Position numbers and translations under genes: made by a program. Below are positions 9,301 to 16,944 of a stretch of 64,000 nt of DNA, in pieces. Positions within the stretch are counted from its first letter, which is position 1, and each line of letters starts with the position of its first letter. Under the pieces are notes generated by a model, which worked only from the letters and a program-made list of their open reading frames with translations, made no database searches and was not told the DNA's origin. Source of the stretch: Ancylobacter oerskovii (GTDB taxonomy: Bacteria > Pseudomonadota > Alphaproteobacteria > Rhizobiales > Xanthobacteraceae); the NCBI RefSeq assembly GCF_018390555.1, contig NZ_JAHBGB010000037.1, positions 1 to 64,000 on the forward strand, read 5' to 3'.

Positions 9301-9789
9301 CACGCCCCTGCCGGTCAGTCCGAGCGCAAGGGCGGCGTCGACATGCATGGCGTCGAGGCTGTAATTGCGCTGGTACTCCGACAGGCTGGACGGAGGAATG
9401 TTCGGATCGCCGCCGGGGAACGGCGTCGGATTGGCGAGAACGCCGGTCCCGCCGGCGGGGGAGGGCGAAGCTGCCGCCGTCAGGCGCGCGAGTTCCTGGC
9501 CGGTCGCCGCGGCCTGCCGGATGGCACCGGCGAGTTCAGGGCGAAGTTGCTGCGCAACCGTCTCGATCGCGGTGGAGCGGTAGGGCGTCAGGCGGGCATT
9601 CTCGACGACGCTGGCGATCAGCGAGCGATCACCATAGCCGGCTGCGGTCCCGAGCGCCGCTTGCAGGCTCGTCCATTCCGTCCGCGAGGGCTGTCGCGGC
9701 TCCGCCATGGCGGAAGGGCTCATCAAGGCGGCGGTCAGCGCCACATATGAAACAAGAACGCGGCGCCATCCGAACCGAACGCTCAACAC
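6331..9789 (-). CDS. subtilisin-like serine protease autotransporter (type Va)
   Basis: Protein of 1152 residues that secretes its own protease domain. A signal peptide (about 1-29, ending SAMA) is followed by an S8 domain with the full triad: Asp169 in GVIDSGID, His230 in DGHGTHVAG, and Ser near residue 500 in GTSMASPNVAG. Next comes a passenger stretch with autotransporter-associated beta-helix patterns (YTVGAENTDIAWLVGF, then TLTVLDDVTF and VSGDVTLAS near 580-680). The last 270 or so residues are the outer-membrane beta-barrel, ending in phenylalanine (FAAQATLRF), as BamA substrates usually do. It is monocistronic. The protease may be released by self-cleavage, as in other members of the family. 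Confidence 0.92.
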   Translation of the reverse strand: MLSVRFGWRRVLVSYVALTAALMSPSAMAEPRQPSRTEWTSLQAALGTAAGYGDRSLIASVVENARLTPYRSTAIETVAQQLRPELAGAIRQAAATGQELARLTAAASPSPAGGTGVLANPTPFPGGDPNIPPSSLSEYQRNYSLDAMHVDAALALGLTGRGVTVGVIDSGIDIRPDGTMHPEFAGRIDPRSTSFLYWFDPARLPANWDEEDFYAAFVQGPTDPMDLDGHGTHVAGIIGAGQNGFGMQGVASGATLLAVKAIAGGGTVPYNGGELSIVDIEYCGPSILKGGCDEIGGKDFAAETYAFQYLAQFPDVRVINGSFGPNPPRGAVNWDLGDAVQQGYLLAEAQMARRNLDAGQIIVMAAGNGRIYSPIRSESPDGIGLYPFIQPANQGVRNSAGYLVYDDHGSGLDLSFTSAEALAAAEAEDGNARGRIVVVVALDAYNQLASYSQMCGVAMNWCVSAPGGDQVAVRFPDRGLPGDRGIDSTVPKDSYDYYSGTSMASPNVAGALAVLIEAYPSFTPAEIVNIMFVTAQDLGAPGIDEIYGWGLVRLDRALAAGPVGMNGSGTYTVGAENTDIAWLVGFTGQGSLDKVGSGTLTVLDDVTFQKASTVDGGTLSVEGALTTPSLAIATNGTLGGTGRVNADVTIAGTLAPGHSPGTLTVSGDVTLASTATTRIEIDGPATGSGAGSFDRLVVLGAESVFTAGGTLAPVLRGIVGEATNSFTPSLGQSFAFVQAPSITGSFAALAQPDSGLPAGTRLDVLYAPQTLALAATPARYGDFAALGLSSTRNERSLGAAIDALRPAAGVRPDANANDLFNILYAADAMALDRGFSSLTGQLQADMATTAVRAVGRFADTLGERQMGVALNRLATTGTPYGTGEAWVAGETNATNVSGSLGLAGYDTRASNVVLGLDWRFGFGVAGIAASYEYADVSAGVDGSGDVDTYHGGLYGTFAIGPMALALRGGVTYGDLSTVRTTTLGAYSEAAASNGHGLGGFAEATLFRAFETPAVTVTPSATLGYRGFHRDGMGETGSLFALSVPGQTFDETQATLAVAFSRRVVLSNGTVLEPVLSAGWRHDFGDLAQTSDLDILGTIFETESAPIGSNAFLGRLELNAVASDRLSLGAAYEAEIRDNLTGHTFAAQATLRF

Positions 9790-10071
9790 TTTGCCCCCGC
9801 TTGTGCCGATTCACCATCATGAGCCGCATAGCATTGCGCGGCTTGGGCGCGCCAGATCTTTTCTGACGTTGGGTCAAAGGGTTACCGATAGTGCGGCAAG
9901 TTGGCGCGAGGGCCGGCCGTCCATGTCGCGTCCGGGCTCCCAAACCTGTCGGTTCGGTGCCGCTCTTGTCCATGAACAGAGGGCGCCGATCGGGGCACGG
10001 TACCGCTGGCGACGGCGAAACCGAGATGCATTGCAAACGGCGGAGAGCGACGGCCGCATCGGAGCCGGCTA

Positions 10072-10815
10072 TCAGCTGTTCGCCACTCCGCTGAGTCTGG
10101 CGAGGTCCTCGCGTTGCCGGGTTGCTTCTTTCCGCTCGCTGTACCGGCTGGTGAAGTAATCCGCCCTGTCCCGCAGCAGCAGGGTGAACTTGACCAACTC
10201 CTCCATCACATCCACGACGCGCTCGTAATAGGGCGACGGCTTCATGCGCCCGGCCTCGTCGAATTCCTGAAAAGCCTTGGCGACCGAGGACTGGTTGGGA
10301 ATGGTCACCATGCGCATCCAGCGGCCGAGCACCCTCAACGCGTTCACGGCATTGAAGGACTGCGATCCGCCGGACACCTGCATCACCGCGAGGGTGCGGC
10401 CCTGCGTCGGGCGGATGCCGCCATATTCGAGGGGAAGCCAGTCGATCTGGCTCTTGAACACCCCGGTGAGGTTGCCGTGCCGCTCCGGGCTGCACCATAC
10501 CTGTCCTTCCGACCACAGCGACAGCGACCGAAGCTCCTGCACCTTGGGATGATCGGGCGAGACGCTGTCGGGCATGGGCAGGCCATGTGGATCGAATATG
10601 CGCGTCTCGGCGCCCATGCGGGTCAGCAGGCGGGCCGCTTCCTCGACCAGCAGCCGGCTGTAGGAGCGTTCCCGCAGCGACCCGTAGAGCAGCAGGATGC
10701 GCGGCGGATGCTGGCTCGGCTCCCGTCCTGCGAGCTTGCCGAGGTCGGGTATGTCGAGATGGTCGAGGTCGAGAGCGGGAAAGTCGTCGGCTTCAGGCAT
10801 CTTGGCTTCAGGCAT
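10072..10815 (-). CDS. arsH: ArsH, NADPH-dependent FMN reductase / organoarsenical oxidase
   Basis: Last gene of the arsenic operon, 247 residues. ArsH is a flavodoxin-fold FMN protein. In characterised members it oxidises trivalent methyl- and phenyl-arsenicals to the less toxic pentavalent forms and can reduce other acceptors. The FMN-binding loop [12 protein letters not shown] is near residue 40, and the family stretches [20 protein letters not shown] and [13 protein letters not shown] follow. The ATG at 10815 overlaps the stop of the upstream MFS gene (10808) by eight bases, suggesting translational coupling. A longer open frame to 11022 exists, but it is the shadow of that gene. Confidence 0.93.
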   Translation of the reverse strand: MPEAKMPEADDFPALDLDHLDIPDLGKLAGREPSQHPPRILLLYGSLRERSYSRLLVEEAARLLTRMGAETRIFDPHGLPMPDSVSPDHPKVQELRSLSLWSEGQVWCSPERHGNLTGVFKSQIDWLPLEYGGIRPTQGRTLAVMQVSGGSQSFNAVNALRVLGRWMRMVTIPNQSSVAKAFQEFDEAGRMKPSPYYERVVDVMEELVKFTLLLRDRADYFTSRYSERKEATRQREDLARLSGVANS

Positions 10816-12061
10816 GGGGGCTCCCGGCGGTTCGGGCGATGGGATGGCGCGACAGGCCGGCGGCGATCCAGAAACCGGCCGCGAGCAGCAGCGTTCCCGC
10901 GATGAGGGCGTAGAGAACCGCCTCGTAGGAGCCGCTCGCGGCCCACAGCAACGCTGCCCCGAGCGGCGCGACGGCCCGGCTGATGGAGGCCGGCGCCGCC
11001 AGGGCGCCGTTGACCGCGCCATAGGCCTGTTTCGTCAGCATCTCGGGAACGGCAAGGCCACGCACGATGGTCATGATGCCGTTGGCCCCGCCATAGAGCA
11101 CGGCCATGGCGGCGATGACGGTGAAGCTCGGCGGCAGTTCCAGTGCCATCAGCGCCACCGGAAACACCAGCACGACGCCACAGCCGATGATGCGAACCGA
11201 GGCTTTCGGCGCCAATATCCAGATGGCCAGCCGGCCGGCCACCTGCGCGGGGCCGATGACGGCCATCGCCGCGACCACGGCGGCACTGTTGAAGCCCCGT
11301 TCCATCAGCAGCGGATAGAGATGGAAGGTGAAGGCGGAGAAGGTCGCGCTGTAGGCGGTGAAGGCGATGGCGAGCGCCCAGAACACCGGCTGCCGCAACA
11401 CCCATCGCACGACGGAGTTGGGCGTCCACGAGGTGCCCGAAGGCCCCGCAATATCGCCCGCATGCCGGTCCAATGCCGGCCGGATGACCGCGCCATAGAG
11501 GCCGGCGCACAGAAGGAGGTTGATCGCGCCCAGCACCATCAGCGTGTCACGCCAGCCGATGCGGTCCAGGAGCAACTGAACCAGCGGAATGAAGACCGTG
11601 GAGGCGAAGCCGCCCCACAGCGTCAAGGCCGTTATCCCCGCGCGGGCATTGGCGGCCCCGGCGCGACGCGCCACCACCGCGAAGGCCGGCTCATAGAGCG
11701 TGGCGGCCTGAAGCGCGCCGATGCCGGCGACACAGAGATAGAAGGCCAGCAGGCTCGACATTTGCGACCATGCCAGCAGGAGCAGACCCGCCAGCATGGA
11801 GCCCGCCGTCATCACCAGCCGTCCCTGGCCCCGGTCGATGGCGGCTCCTACCGGATAGGCCGCGAGCCCCGCCAGCGCCAGACCGAGCGTCGCTGCGCCG
11901 TAAAGCTCGGTCTTCGACCATCCAAGGTCATGGCGCATCGCCTCGGCGATCAGCGGGAAACTGTAATAGAGCGAGCCCCATGAGCAGATCTGCCCGATGC
12001 CCAGTCCGGTGATGAACAGGCTGGTGGGACGCGGTGCGGCAATCTCGTCAGGGGAAGTCAT
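10808..12061 (-). CDS. arsenic-operon MFS efflux transporter, ArsK-like
   Basis: Major facilitator transporter of 417 residues with about 12 membrane segments and the [13 protein letters not shown] loop between helices 2 and 3. It starts by a four-base overlap with acr3 (ATGA at 12058-12061) and ends inside the arsH start. Two kinds of MFS protein are known in ars operons: ArsJ, which exports 1-arseno-3-phosphoglycerate and needs a partner GAPDH, and ArsK, which exports arsenite, antimonite and trivalent organoarsenicals. There is no gapdh here and ArsH is present, so I favour ArsK. That choice is inference from context; the MFS assignment itself is firm. Confidence 0.75.
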   Translation of the reverse strand: MTSPDEIAAPRPTSLFITGLGIGQICSWGSLYYSFPLIAEAMRHDLGWSKTELYGAATLGLALAGLAAYPVGAAIDRGQGRLVMTAGSMLAGLLLLAWSQMSSLLAFYLCVAGIGALQAATLYEPAFAVVARRAGAANARAGITALTLWGGFASTVFIPLVQLLLDRIGWRDTLMVLGAINLLLCAGLYGAVIRPALDRHAGDIAGPSGTSWTPNSVVRWVLRQPVFWALAIAFTAYSATFSAFTFHLYPLLMERGFNSAAVVAAMAVIGPAQVAGRLAIWILAPKASVRIIGCGVVLVFPVALMALELPPSFTVIAAMAVLYGGANGIMTIVRGLAVPEMLTKQAYGAVNGALAAPASISRAVAPLGAALLWAASGSYEAVLYALIAGTLLLAAGFWIAAGLSRHPIARTAGSPHA

Positions 12062-13110
12062 TGCTGGCGAGTGACCCGAGACACTTCTGGACGCCCACCC
12101 TCATACCAGCCCTTGGAGCGGTTCACGATCCAGACGACGGTGAGCATCACCGGCACCTCGATGAGCACGCCGACGACGGTGGCGAGCGCCGCCCCCGACT
12201 GGAAGCCGAACAGGCTGATGGCCGCGGCGACCGCCAGCTCGAAGAAGTTGGACGCCCCGATGAGCGCCGAAGGACCGGCGACGCAATGCTGCTCACCCGA
12301 AAGGCGATTCAGCACATAGGCCAGCCCGGCATTGAAGTAGACCTGTATGAGGATCGGCACCGCCAGCAGGGCGATCACCATCGGCTGGGCGAGGATCTGC
12401 TCGCCCTGGAAGCCGAACAGCAACACCAGGGTCGCCAGCAGCGCCGCCAGCGAGAGCGGCTGGAGCCGCGCCAGAAGCCGGGTAAGCGCCTGTTCCCCGC
12501 CCCGCAGAACCCGCCCCCGCACGATCTGGGCGATGATCACCGGCACGGCGATATAGAGCACCACCGAGAGAACCAGCGTATCCCATGGCACGGTGATGGC
12601 GGAGAGCCCCAGCAGGAGGCCGACGATGGGCGCGAAGGCGAACACCATGATGGCGTCGTTGAGCGCCACCTGGCTCAGCGTGAAATGCGGCTCGCCCTTC
12701 GTCAGGTTCGACCACACGAACACCATGGCGGTGCATGGGGCGGCGGCGAGGATGATCAGCCCGGCGATATAGCTGTCGATCTGGTCGGCCGGCAGGTAGG
12801 GACGGAACAGCCAGCCGACGAACAGCCAGCCCAGCGCCGCCATGGAGAACGGCTTCACCGCCCAGTTGATGAACAGCGTGACGCCGATGCCCCGCCAGTG
12901 CTGGCGAACTTCCGACAGGGCCGCGAAGTCGATCCTGAGCAGCATCGGGATGATCATCAGCCAGATGAGCACCGCCACCGGCAGGTTGACCTTGGCGACC
13001 TCCGCCGCGCCGATCGCGTGGAAAAGGCCCGGCAGGAGGTGCCCCAGCGCGACGCCGACCACGATGCAAAGGGCCACCCACAGGGTGAGGTAGCGTTCGA
13101 AGGTGGACAT
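12058..13110 (-). CDS. acr3: Acr3-type arsenite efflux permease
   Basis: Arsenite exporter of the Acr3/BASS superfamily, 350 residues and about 10 transmembrane segments. It extrudes As(OH)3 using the proton motive force. The essential cysteine of Acr3 proteins lies in the helix LAAAPCTAMVFVWS (Cys126). Other family blocks are NLPVAVLIWLMIIPMLLRIDF and VALNDAIMVFAFAPIV. It starts six bases after the arsC stop, and its own stop overlaps the MFS start. It is the main efflux step for arsenite made by the two reductases upstream. Confidence 0.95.
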   Translation of the reverse strand: MSTFERYLTLWVALCIVVGVALGHLLPGLFHAIGAAEVAKVNLPVAVLIWLMIIPMLLRIDFAALSEVRQHWRGIGVTLFINWAVKPFSMAALGWLFVGWLFRPYLPADQIDSYIAGLIILAAAPCTAMVFVWSNLTKGEPHFTLSQVALNDAIMVFAFAPIVGLLLGLSAITVPWDTLVLSVVLYIAVPVIIAQIVRGRVLRGGEQALTRLLARLQPLSLAALLATLVLLFGFQGEQILAQPMVIALLAVPILIQVYFNAGLAYVLNRLSGEQHCVAGPSALIGASNFFELAVAAAISLFGFQSGAALATVVGVLIEVPVMLTVVWIVNRSKGWYEGGRPEVSRVTRQQ

Positions 13111-13116
13111 GCCGCG

Positions 13117-13542
13117 TCACGCTCCCGCCACGCGGTGGCCCTGCGCGTCGATGACGCGCTCGCCGTCTTCCTTGCTGAACGCGCCGAGTTGCGGCGGCAG
13201 CAGGTCGAGCACCTCCTCTGAGGGGCGGCACAGCTTCACGCCCCTGGGGCTGACCACGATGGGGCGATTGATGAGGATCGGATGCGCCATCATGGCGTCG
13301 AGCAGCTGCTCGTCGTCGAGCCGCGGATCGTCGAGCCCCAGTTCGGCATAAGGCGTGCCCTTCTCGCGCAGGATCGCCCGTACCGGCACGCCCATCCGGG
13401 TGATCAGTTGCGCCAGCAATGCGCGGCTGGGTGGGGTTTTCAGGTACTCGATCACATGCGGCTCGATGCCGGCATTGCGGATCATGGCCAGGGTATTGCG
13501 CGAGGTGCCGCAGTCGGGATTGTGGTAGATGACGACGTCCAT
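13117..13542 (-). CDS. arsC: glutaredoxin-type arsenate reductase ArsC
   Basis: Arsenate reductase of the E. coli plasmid R773 ArsC family, which turns arsenate into arsenite using glutathione and glutaredoxin. The N-terminus MDVVIYHNPDCGTSRNTL carries the catalytic cysteine (Cys11), and the later blocks ILINRPIVVSPRGVKLCRP and EVLDLL match the family. The start at 13542 gives 141 residues, the usual length, and follows GAGGCGG. An earlier ATG at 13554 overlaps the upstream stop (ATGA) and would add four residues. This operon also holds a reductase of an unrelated fold just upstream. Confidence 0.93.
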   Translation of the reverse strand: MDVVIYHNPDCGTSRNTLAMIRNAGIEPHVIEYLKTPPSRALLAQLITRMGVPVRAILREKGTPYAELGLDDPRLDDEQLLDAMMAHPILINRPIVVSPRGVKLCRPSEEVLDLLPPQLGAFSKEDGERVIDAQGHRVAGA

Positions 13543-13550
13543 GGTCCGCC

Positions 13551-14078
13551 TCATGCCACGCTGGGGCGGGGTGCGGTCGACCCCTGTAACTGGCCGATCT
13601 CGATCAGCTTGGAGCCGAGCGTCATCCGATCCAGGCTGGCGATCGGTAGCGCCGTGAAGACGGAAATCCGGTTCCTGAGATAGCGGAAGGCCGCGACGAA
13701 GGCGGTTTCCTTCTGGATGTCCATTCCGTCGACCGCGGCAGGATCTTCTATCCCCCAATGCGCGGTCATGGGCTGGCCCGGCCATACCGGGCAGGCTTCC
13801 CCCGCTGCGTTGTCGCAGACGGTGAACACGAAATCCATAACAGGCGCGCCGGGCGTGGCAAACTCTTCCCAGCTCTTCGACCGAAAGCCCTCAGCGGGAT
13901 AGTCGTAGGCCCGAAGCACCTTCAGAGCGAGGGGATTGACGGTGCCTTTCGGCTGGCTGCCGGCGGAGAAGGCCCGAAAGCGGCCGGCCCCGTCCTTCGC
14001 GAGGATGCTCTCGGCCAGGACCGAACGCGCCGAATTGCCCGTACAGAGGAAGAGGACATTGTAGATGCGGTCAGTCAT
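13551..14078 (-). CDS. arsenate reductase, low-molecular-weight phosphatase type
   Basis: Protein of 175 residues with the fold of low-molecular-weight tyrosine phosphatases. The phosphate-binding loop FLCTGNSARS holds the nucleophilic cysteine. A second cysteine pair in FTVCDNAAGEACPVWPG matches the resolving cysteines of thioredoxin-coupled ArsC enzymes, so a reductase is more likely than a phosphatase. The ATG at 14078 lies inside the end of arsR (stop at 14071), an eight-base overlap. The tail after about residue 140 (SLDRMTLGSKLIEIGQL) is typical of the alphaproteobacterial branch. Confidence 0.88.
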   Translation of the reverse strand: MTDRIYNVLFLCTGNSARSVLAESILAKDGAGRFRAFSAGSQPKGTVNPLALKVLRAYDYPAEGFRSKSWEEFATPGAPVMDFVFTVCDNAAGEACPVWPGQPMTAHWGIEDPAAVDGMDIQKETAFVAAFRYLRNRISVFTALPIASLDRMTLGSKLIEIGQLQGSTAPRPSVA

Positions 14079-14442
14079 CGGCGGCCTCCTTTGCCACAAG
14101 GGCTTGTGGGGAGCAGCAGGGGGAGAGGTCGGAAATCAGCGGCTCGCACACGTCCGGGCGGCCACGGCAGCAATCCTTGACGAGGAAGCCGGCCATCGCC
14201 CGCACCGTATCGAGCTTCGCGCGGTAGATGATCGTCCGGCTCTGGCGTTCGGCGCCGATCAGTCCCGCCCGCGTGAGCACCGCCAGATGGGTGGACATCG
14301 TGTTGTGGGGAACCGCGAGCCGGCGGGCGACCTCTCCGGCAGGCAGCCCAAGCGGTTCATGCTCGATCAGCAGGCGAAAGACGTCCAGCCGGGTCGATTG
14401 CGCGAGCGCGGCGAATGCGAGGATGGCTTGTTCTGATTCCAT
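14071..14442 (-). CDS. arsR: ArsR-family arsenite-responsive repressor
   Basis: Winged helix-turn-helix repressor of 123 residues that should block the ars operon and let go when As(III) binds. The recognition helix lies about residues 38-56 (VARRLAVPHNTMSTHLAVL). The classical ELCVCDL metal site is absent; instead there is a C-terminal cysteine cluster, Cys91-Cys92 and Cys99, with a further pair at 109-110. This resembles the Acidithiobacillus-type ArsR, which uses three C-terminal cysteines. The first codon sits directly against an inverted repeat with no visible ribosome-binding site, so the message may be leaderless. It is the first gene of the six-gene operon. Confidence 0.93.
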   Translation of the reverse strand: MESEQAILAFAALAQSTRLDVFRLLIEHEPLGLPAGEVARRLAVPHNTMSTHLAVLTRAGLIGAERQSRTIIYRAKLDTVRAMAGFLVKDCCRGRPDVCEPLISDLSPCCSPQALVAKEAADD

Positions 14443-14462
14443 ATGTCGAGACTAGTCGACAT
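14443..14462 (-). promoter_or_regulatory. ArsR operator candidate overlapping the ars promoter
   Basis: Perfect 7-base inverted repeat ATGTCGA (14443-14449) and TCGACAT (14456-14462) with a six-base spacer, immediately upstream of the arsR start codon. On the reverse strand a TTGCAG hexamer followed 17 bases later by TAGTCT could be the -35 and -10. That would put the operator across the -10 and the transcript start at or next to the ATG. Confidence 0.65.
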
Positions 14463-14810
14463 TATGAGGTCCTGCAATCGCTATAGTCCCGGATCGTCGG
14501 GCGTCTCGCCATGGAGGGCGACAGCGAGGCGCGCTCGCGGCGTTGAATTCCTTGGCTGAAGGCTTCCGGTCCGGCCAGGCTCGGCGCCGCGCGTCACGCA
14601 CGGGATGCCGGCTTTCATCCCGCCTGCCGGATGTCGAGAGAAGAAGAGGTCATCTGCCAACCATGCATGGCGCCGGCCTTCGGGCCGGATGGCCGGTGCG
14701 CGGAAAGCGTGCTGCGCGCATCCCGTGGTTGCCGGACCCGATCCGCGATCTGTAGGATCCGCCCTACAAGAGCGCGCGGAAAGCGCGACGGCTTTGGGCG
14801 AGGAGTGCAC
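14463..14810. other. divergent intergenic region
   Basis: 348 bases between the ars operon and the FkbM gene. It contains a short inverted repeat TGTAGG (14751-14756) / CCTACA (14763-14768) about 45 bases before the FkbM start, which may be a regulatory site. Nothing else is recognised. Confidence 0.3.
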
Positions 14811-15728
14811 ATGGGTATGTCGGAGCGCGACGTCGAACGCGTCCTCACGCGCTATTTTCAGGAAGGCGACAGATCGGAGGAGACGACGCTTCTTGCGGAT
14901 CCACAGCTCGACGTCGACATGAACATTGTCGATCACATCCTGGAAAAGCCCGAGGCGCATGACGAGGACTATATCGTCTTCAGGCATTTCACCGATCCCG
15001 CCACGACCATTCTCGATATCGGGGCGAATTTCGGCTACTCGGCGACCGGTTTTTGGCGGGTCGGCGCCAAATCTTCCATCGCGGCATTCGAGCCGATCAA
15101 GGGCTTCGAGCCGATCCTGGCGGAGCTCGGGCGCCGCGTGAATGCGCGGGCTTCCCGCGGCTGGTGGGCGCGCCTGCGCCATCGTCCCAAATATGAGCAC
15201 TATCGCACCGGCATCTCGGACCGCGACGACGAGCTGACGTTTCACACCTCGGTCATCAATGGCCGCATCCAGTCCGCGCTGACCACCGCGGACACCAATC
15301 CTCACATCCCCTCCTATGTGAAGAACACGTTCGACTATGCGCGCAACTATCTCGGCGCGGTCGAGACGTTCAAGATCCACCCGTTCACATCGCCCGTCAC
15401 GACGGTCGACAACTGGATGGCTTCGGGCGTGTCGAAGCTCAATCTTCACCGGATCGTGGCGGTGAAGATCGACACAGAGGGGTTCGAGGGGCATGTGCTG
15501 GTGGGAGCGTCAAAGCTGCTCGACCGTCAGAAGCCCCTCATCATCGCCGAGTGCGGTCACGTCATCGATCTCGCCACCAAGACCGCCTTCTCGCACGGCT
15601 ACGTGTTCGCCGAACGCGAAGGCGATCAGCTTCGCGTGTCGGACCGGCCCACCCAGCGGGTGAACGGCTTCTTCATACACCCGGAAAAATTCAGCGCTTA
15701 TCGGCAGATGGGTCTGTTGAGGGACTGA
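14811..15728 (+). CDS. FkbM family methyltransferase
   Basis: SAM-dependent methyltransferase of the FkbM family, 305 residues. Motif I for SAM binding is TTILDIGANFGYSATGF (about residues 63-79), followed by an acidic residue in AAFEPIKGF. The family signature VAVKIDTEGFEGHVLVGA lies near residue 220, and a long insertion separates the two. FkbM proteins O-methylate sugars, polysaccharides, glycolipids or macrolides. No glycan cluster is next to it, so the acceptor is unknown. The ATG at 14811 follows AGGAG by five bases, which decides against the longer frame from 14631. Confidence 0.85.
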   Translation: MGMSERDVERVLTRYFQEGDRSEETTLLADPQLDVDMNIVDHILEKPEAHDEDYIVFRHFTDPATTILDIGANFGYSATGFWRVGAKSSIAAFEPIKGFEPILAELGRRVNARASRGWWARLRHRPKYEHYRTGISDRDDELTFHTSVINGRIQSALTTADTNPHIPSYVKNTFDYARNYLGAVETFKIHPFTSPVTTVDNWMASGVSKLNLHRIVAVKIDTEGFEGHVLVGASKLLDRQKPLIIAECGHVIDLATKTAFSHGYVFAEREGDQLRVSDRPTQRVNGFFIHPEKFSAYRQMGLLRD

Positions 15729-15748
15729 TCCCTTCGGCGGCGCGGGCG

Positions 15749-16597
15749 TCAGGCGGCTGCAACCGCCGCCGGCACCCGCGCATCGATCCTGTCCCGGATG
15801 CGGGCCGGTACCTGCCGAGCGGACTTGATGCGCGGCCGGTCCATCTCGGCGACGGGCGCCTCCGGTGCCTCCTGCCAGTTGTCGAAGCGACGGCGGGTGA
15901 CGTTGTCGACGAAGGTCTCGGCCGGAACCCCTTCGGCGAGGATCAGCGAGTGATCGTCAAGCTCGACATGGTAATAGACGAGGGGGCTCGGCATGTCGGT
16001 GTGACGGACGATGGTGGTCCCGTTGACCAGCGCGCCCGCCTGGACCAGCAGGCCGTCTAGCTCCAGCGCATGATCGGACGAAACATAAAGGTCGCGCTTC
16101 GGCAGCCCTTCGCCCAATGCGCCGGCACGGATCCGCACCGGCATCGTCTTCAGCGGATCGGCAAAGAGGGTGGAGACGGTTTGACGCGCCAGCCAGCGCA
16201 CCGGCCTGGCGGCGCCCTGGGCGGTGAGCACGAGATCGCCGGCCTTCAGCGTCTCTATGGCAACCTCGCCGTCCGGCGTCGCGATCATCGTGCCGCTCAG
16301 GAAGCAAAGAACATAAGGGGCCTGATTGATCGGAATCTGCTCGCCCGGAAGATATACGTTATTGCTGAGAAGCCACCGCTCGGCCCCGCCTATCGAAAAG
16401 AACATGTCGTTTCCGAAGCGGCCGATGTAGGGAAGCGACTCGTCGATCCCTATCGAGGGAACGGTAACTTCCGCTATGTCGCCGGGAGCTAGATCCGCAT
16501 CGGCCGCTGTCACGGTGGCATTTTGCAGGACCTCCGAATCCAGGATGACGCCAGAACTGTCGGTCGCATACAGATAGGCAAATGCGGCTTCTGCCAC
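15749..16597 (-). CDS. Hint-domain protein (Hint_2, Hedgehog/intein type)
   Basis: Protein of 282 residues. After a beta-rich region of about 95 residues there is a Hint module. It begins at the splice-like junction VLCFLSGTMIATPDGEVAIE, where the cysteine is the expected nucleophile, and continues through LKAGDLVLTAQGAARPVRWL and YVSSDHALELDGLLVQAGALV. The usual end motif follows (ILAEGVPAETFVDN). Hint_2 proteins are common in Alphaproteobacteria, often with RTX repeats and type I secretion; an RTX tail occurs at the start of this window but is not adjacent. Self-cleavage at the cysteine is plausible but unproven. GTG start with GGAAGG just upstream. Confidence 0.85.
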   Translation of the reverse strand: MAEAAFAYLYATDSSGVILDSEVLQNATVTAADADLAPGDIAEVTVPSIGIDESLPYIGRFGNDMFFSIGGAERWLLSNNVYLPGEQIPINQAPYVLCFLSGTMIATPDGEVAIETLKAGDLVLTAQGAARPVRWLARQTVSTLFADPLKTMPVRIRAGALGEGLPKRDLYVSSDHALELDGLLVQAGALVNGTTIVRHTDMPSPLVYYHVELDDHSLILAEGVPAETFVDNVTRRRFDNWQEAPEAPVAEMDRPRIKSARQVPARIRDRIDARVPAAVAAA

Positions 16598-16944
16598 GGT
16601 CCTTCCCCCTCATATTCGTTTGCCTAGTGTGAACGACATTGAATGCAGAAACCAGATCATGTGAATGCTACGAAGTTGCAGCGGTTTTTCTGCATTTTTT
16701 TCGCTCCATCCATCCGCCGATACCGTTGGTTCCGCGCAAGATGGCGGGATGGCGACGCCGAGCGCGGCGGCCGGGGAGGCGGGCACGGTTGGCGACGCCC
16801 GGGCTGGGAGGTTCCATGGCGGCCGCTCCCGGTCGTGGGGGACTGACGGAGCCGCACCGGAATCCTGTGCGTCGGCAAAGCGGTGCTGGACGACGGCCCG
16901 CGCTTCCCCGATCATTCGCGCCTCGGGGCTGGAGCACATCTCAG
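16598..16944. other. divergent intergenic region with uncertain gene start
   Basis: 347 bases between the Hint gene and the multicopper oxidase. The oxidase frame is open back to 16639, but the translation there is arginine/proline/glycine-rich and shows no export signal or domain, so I treat it as non-coding. The first 100 bases are relatively AT-rich (TTTTTCTGCATTTTTTTCG near 16685) and are the likely promoter area. Confidence 0.4.
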
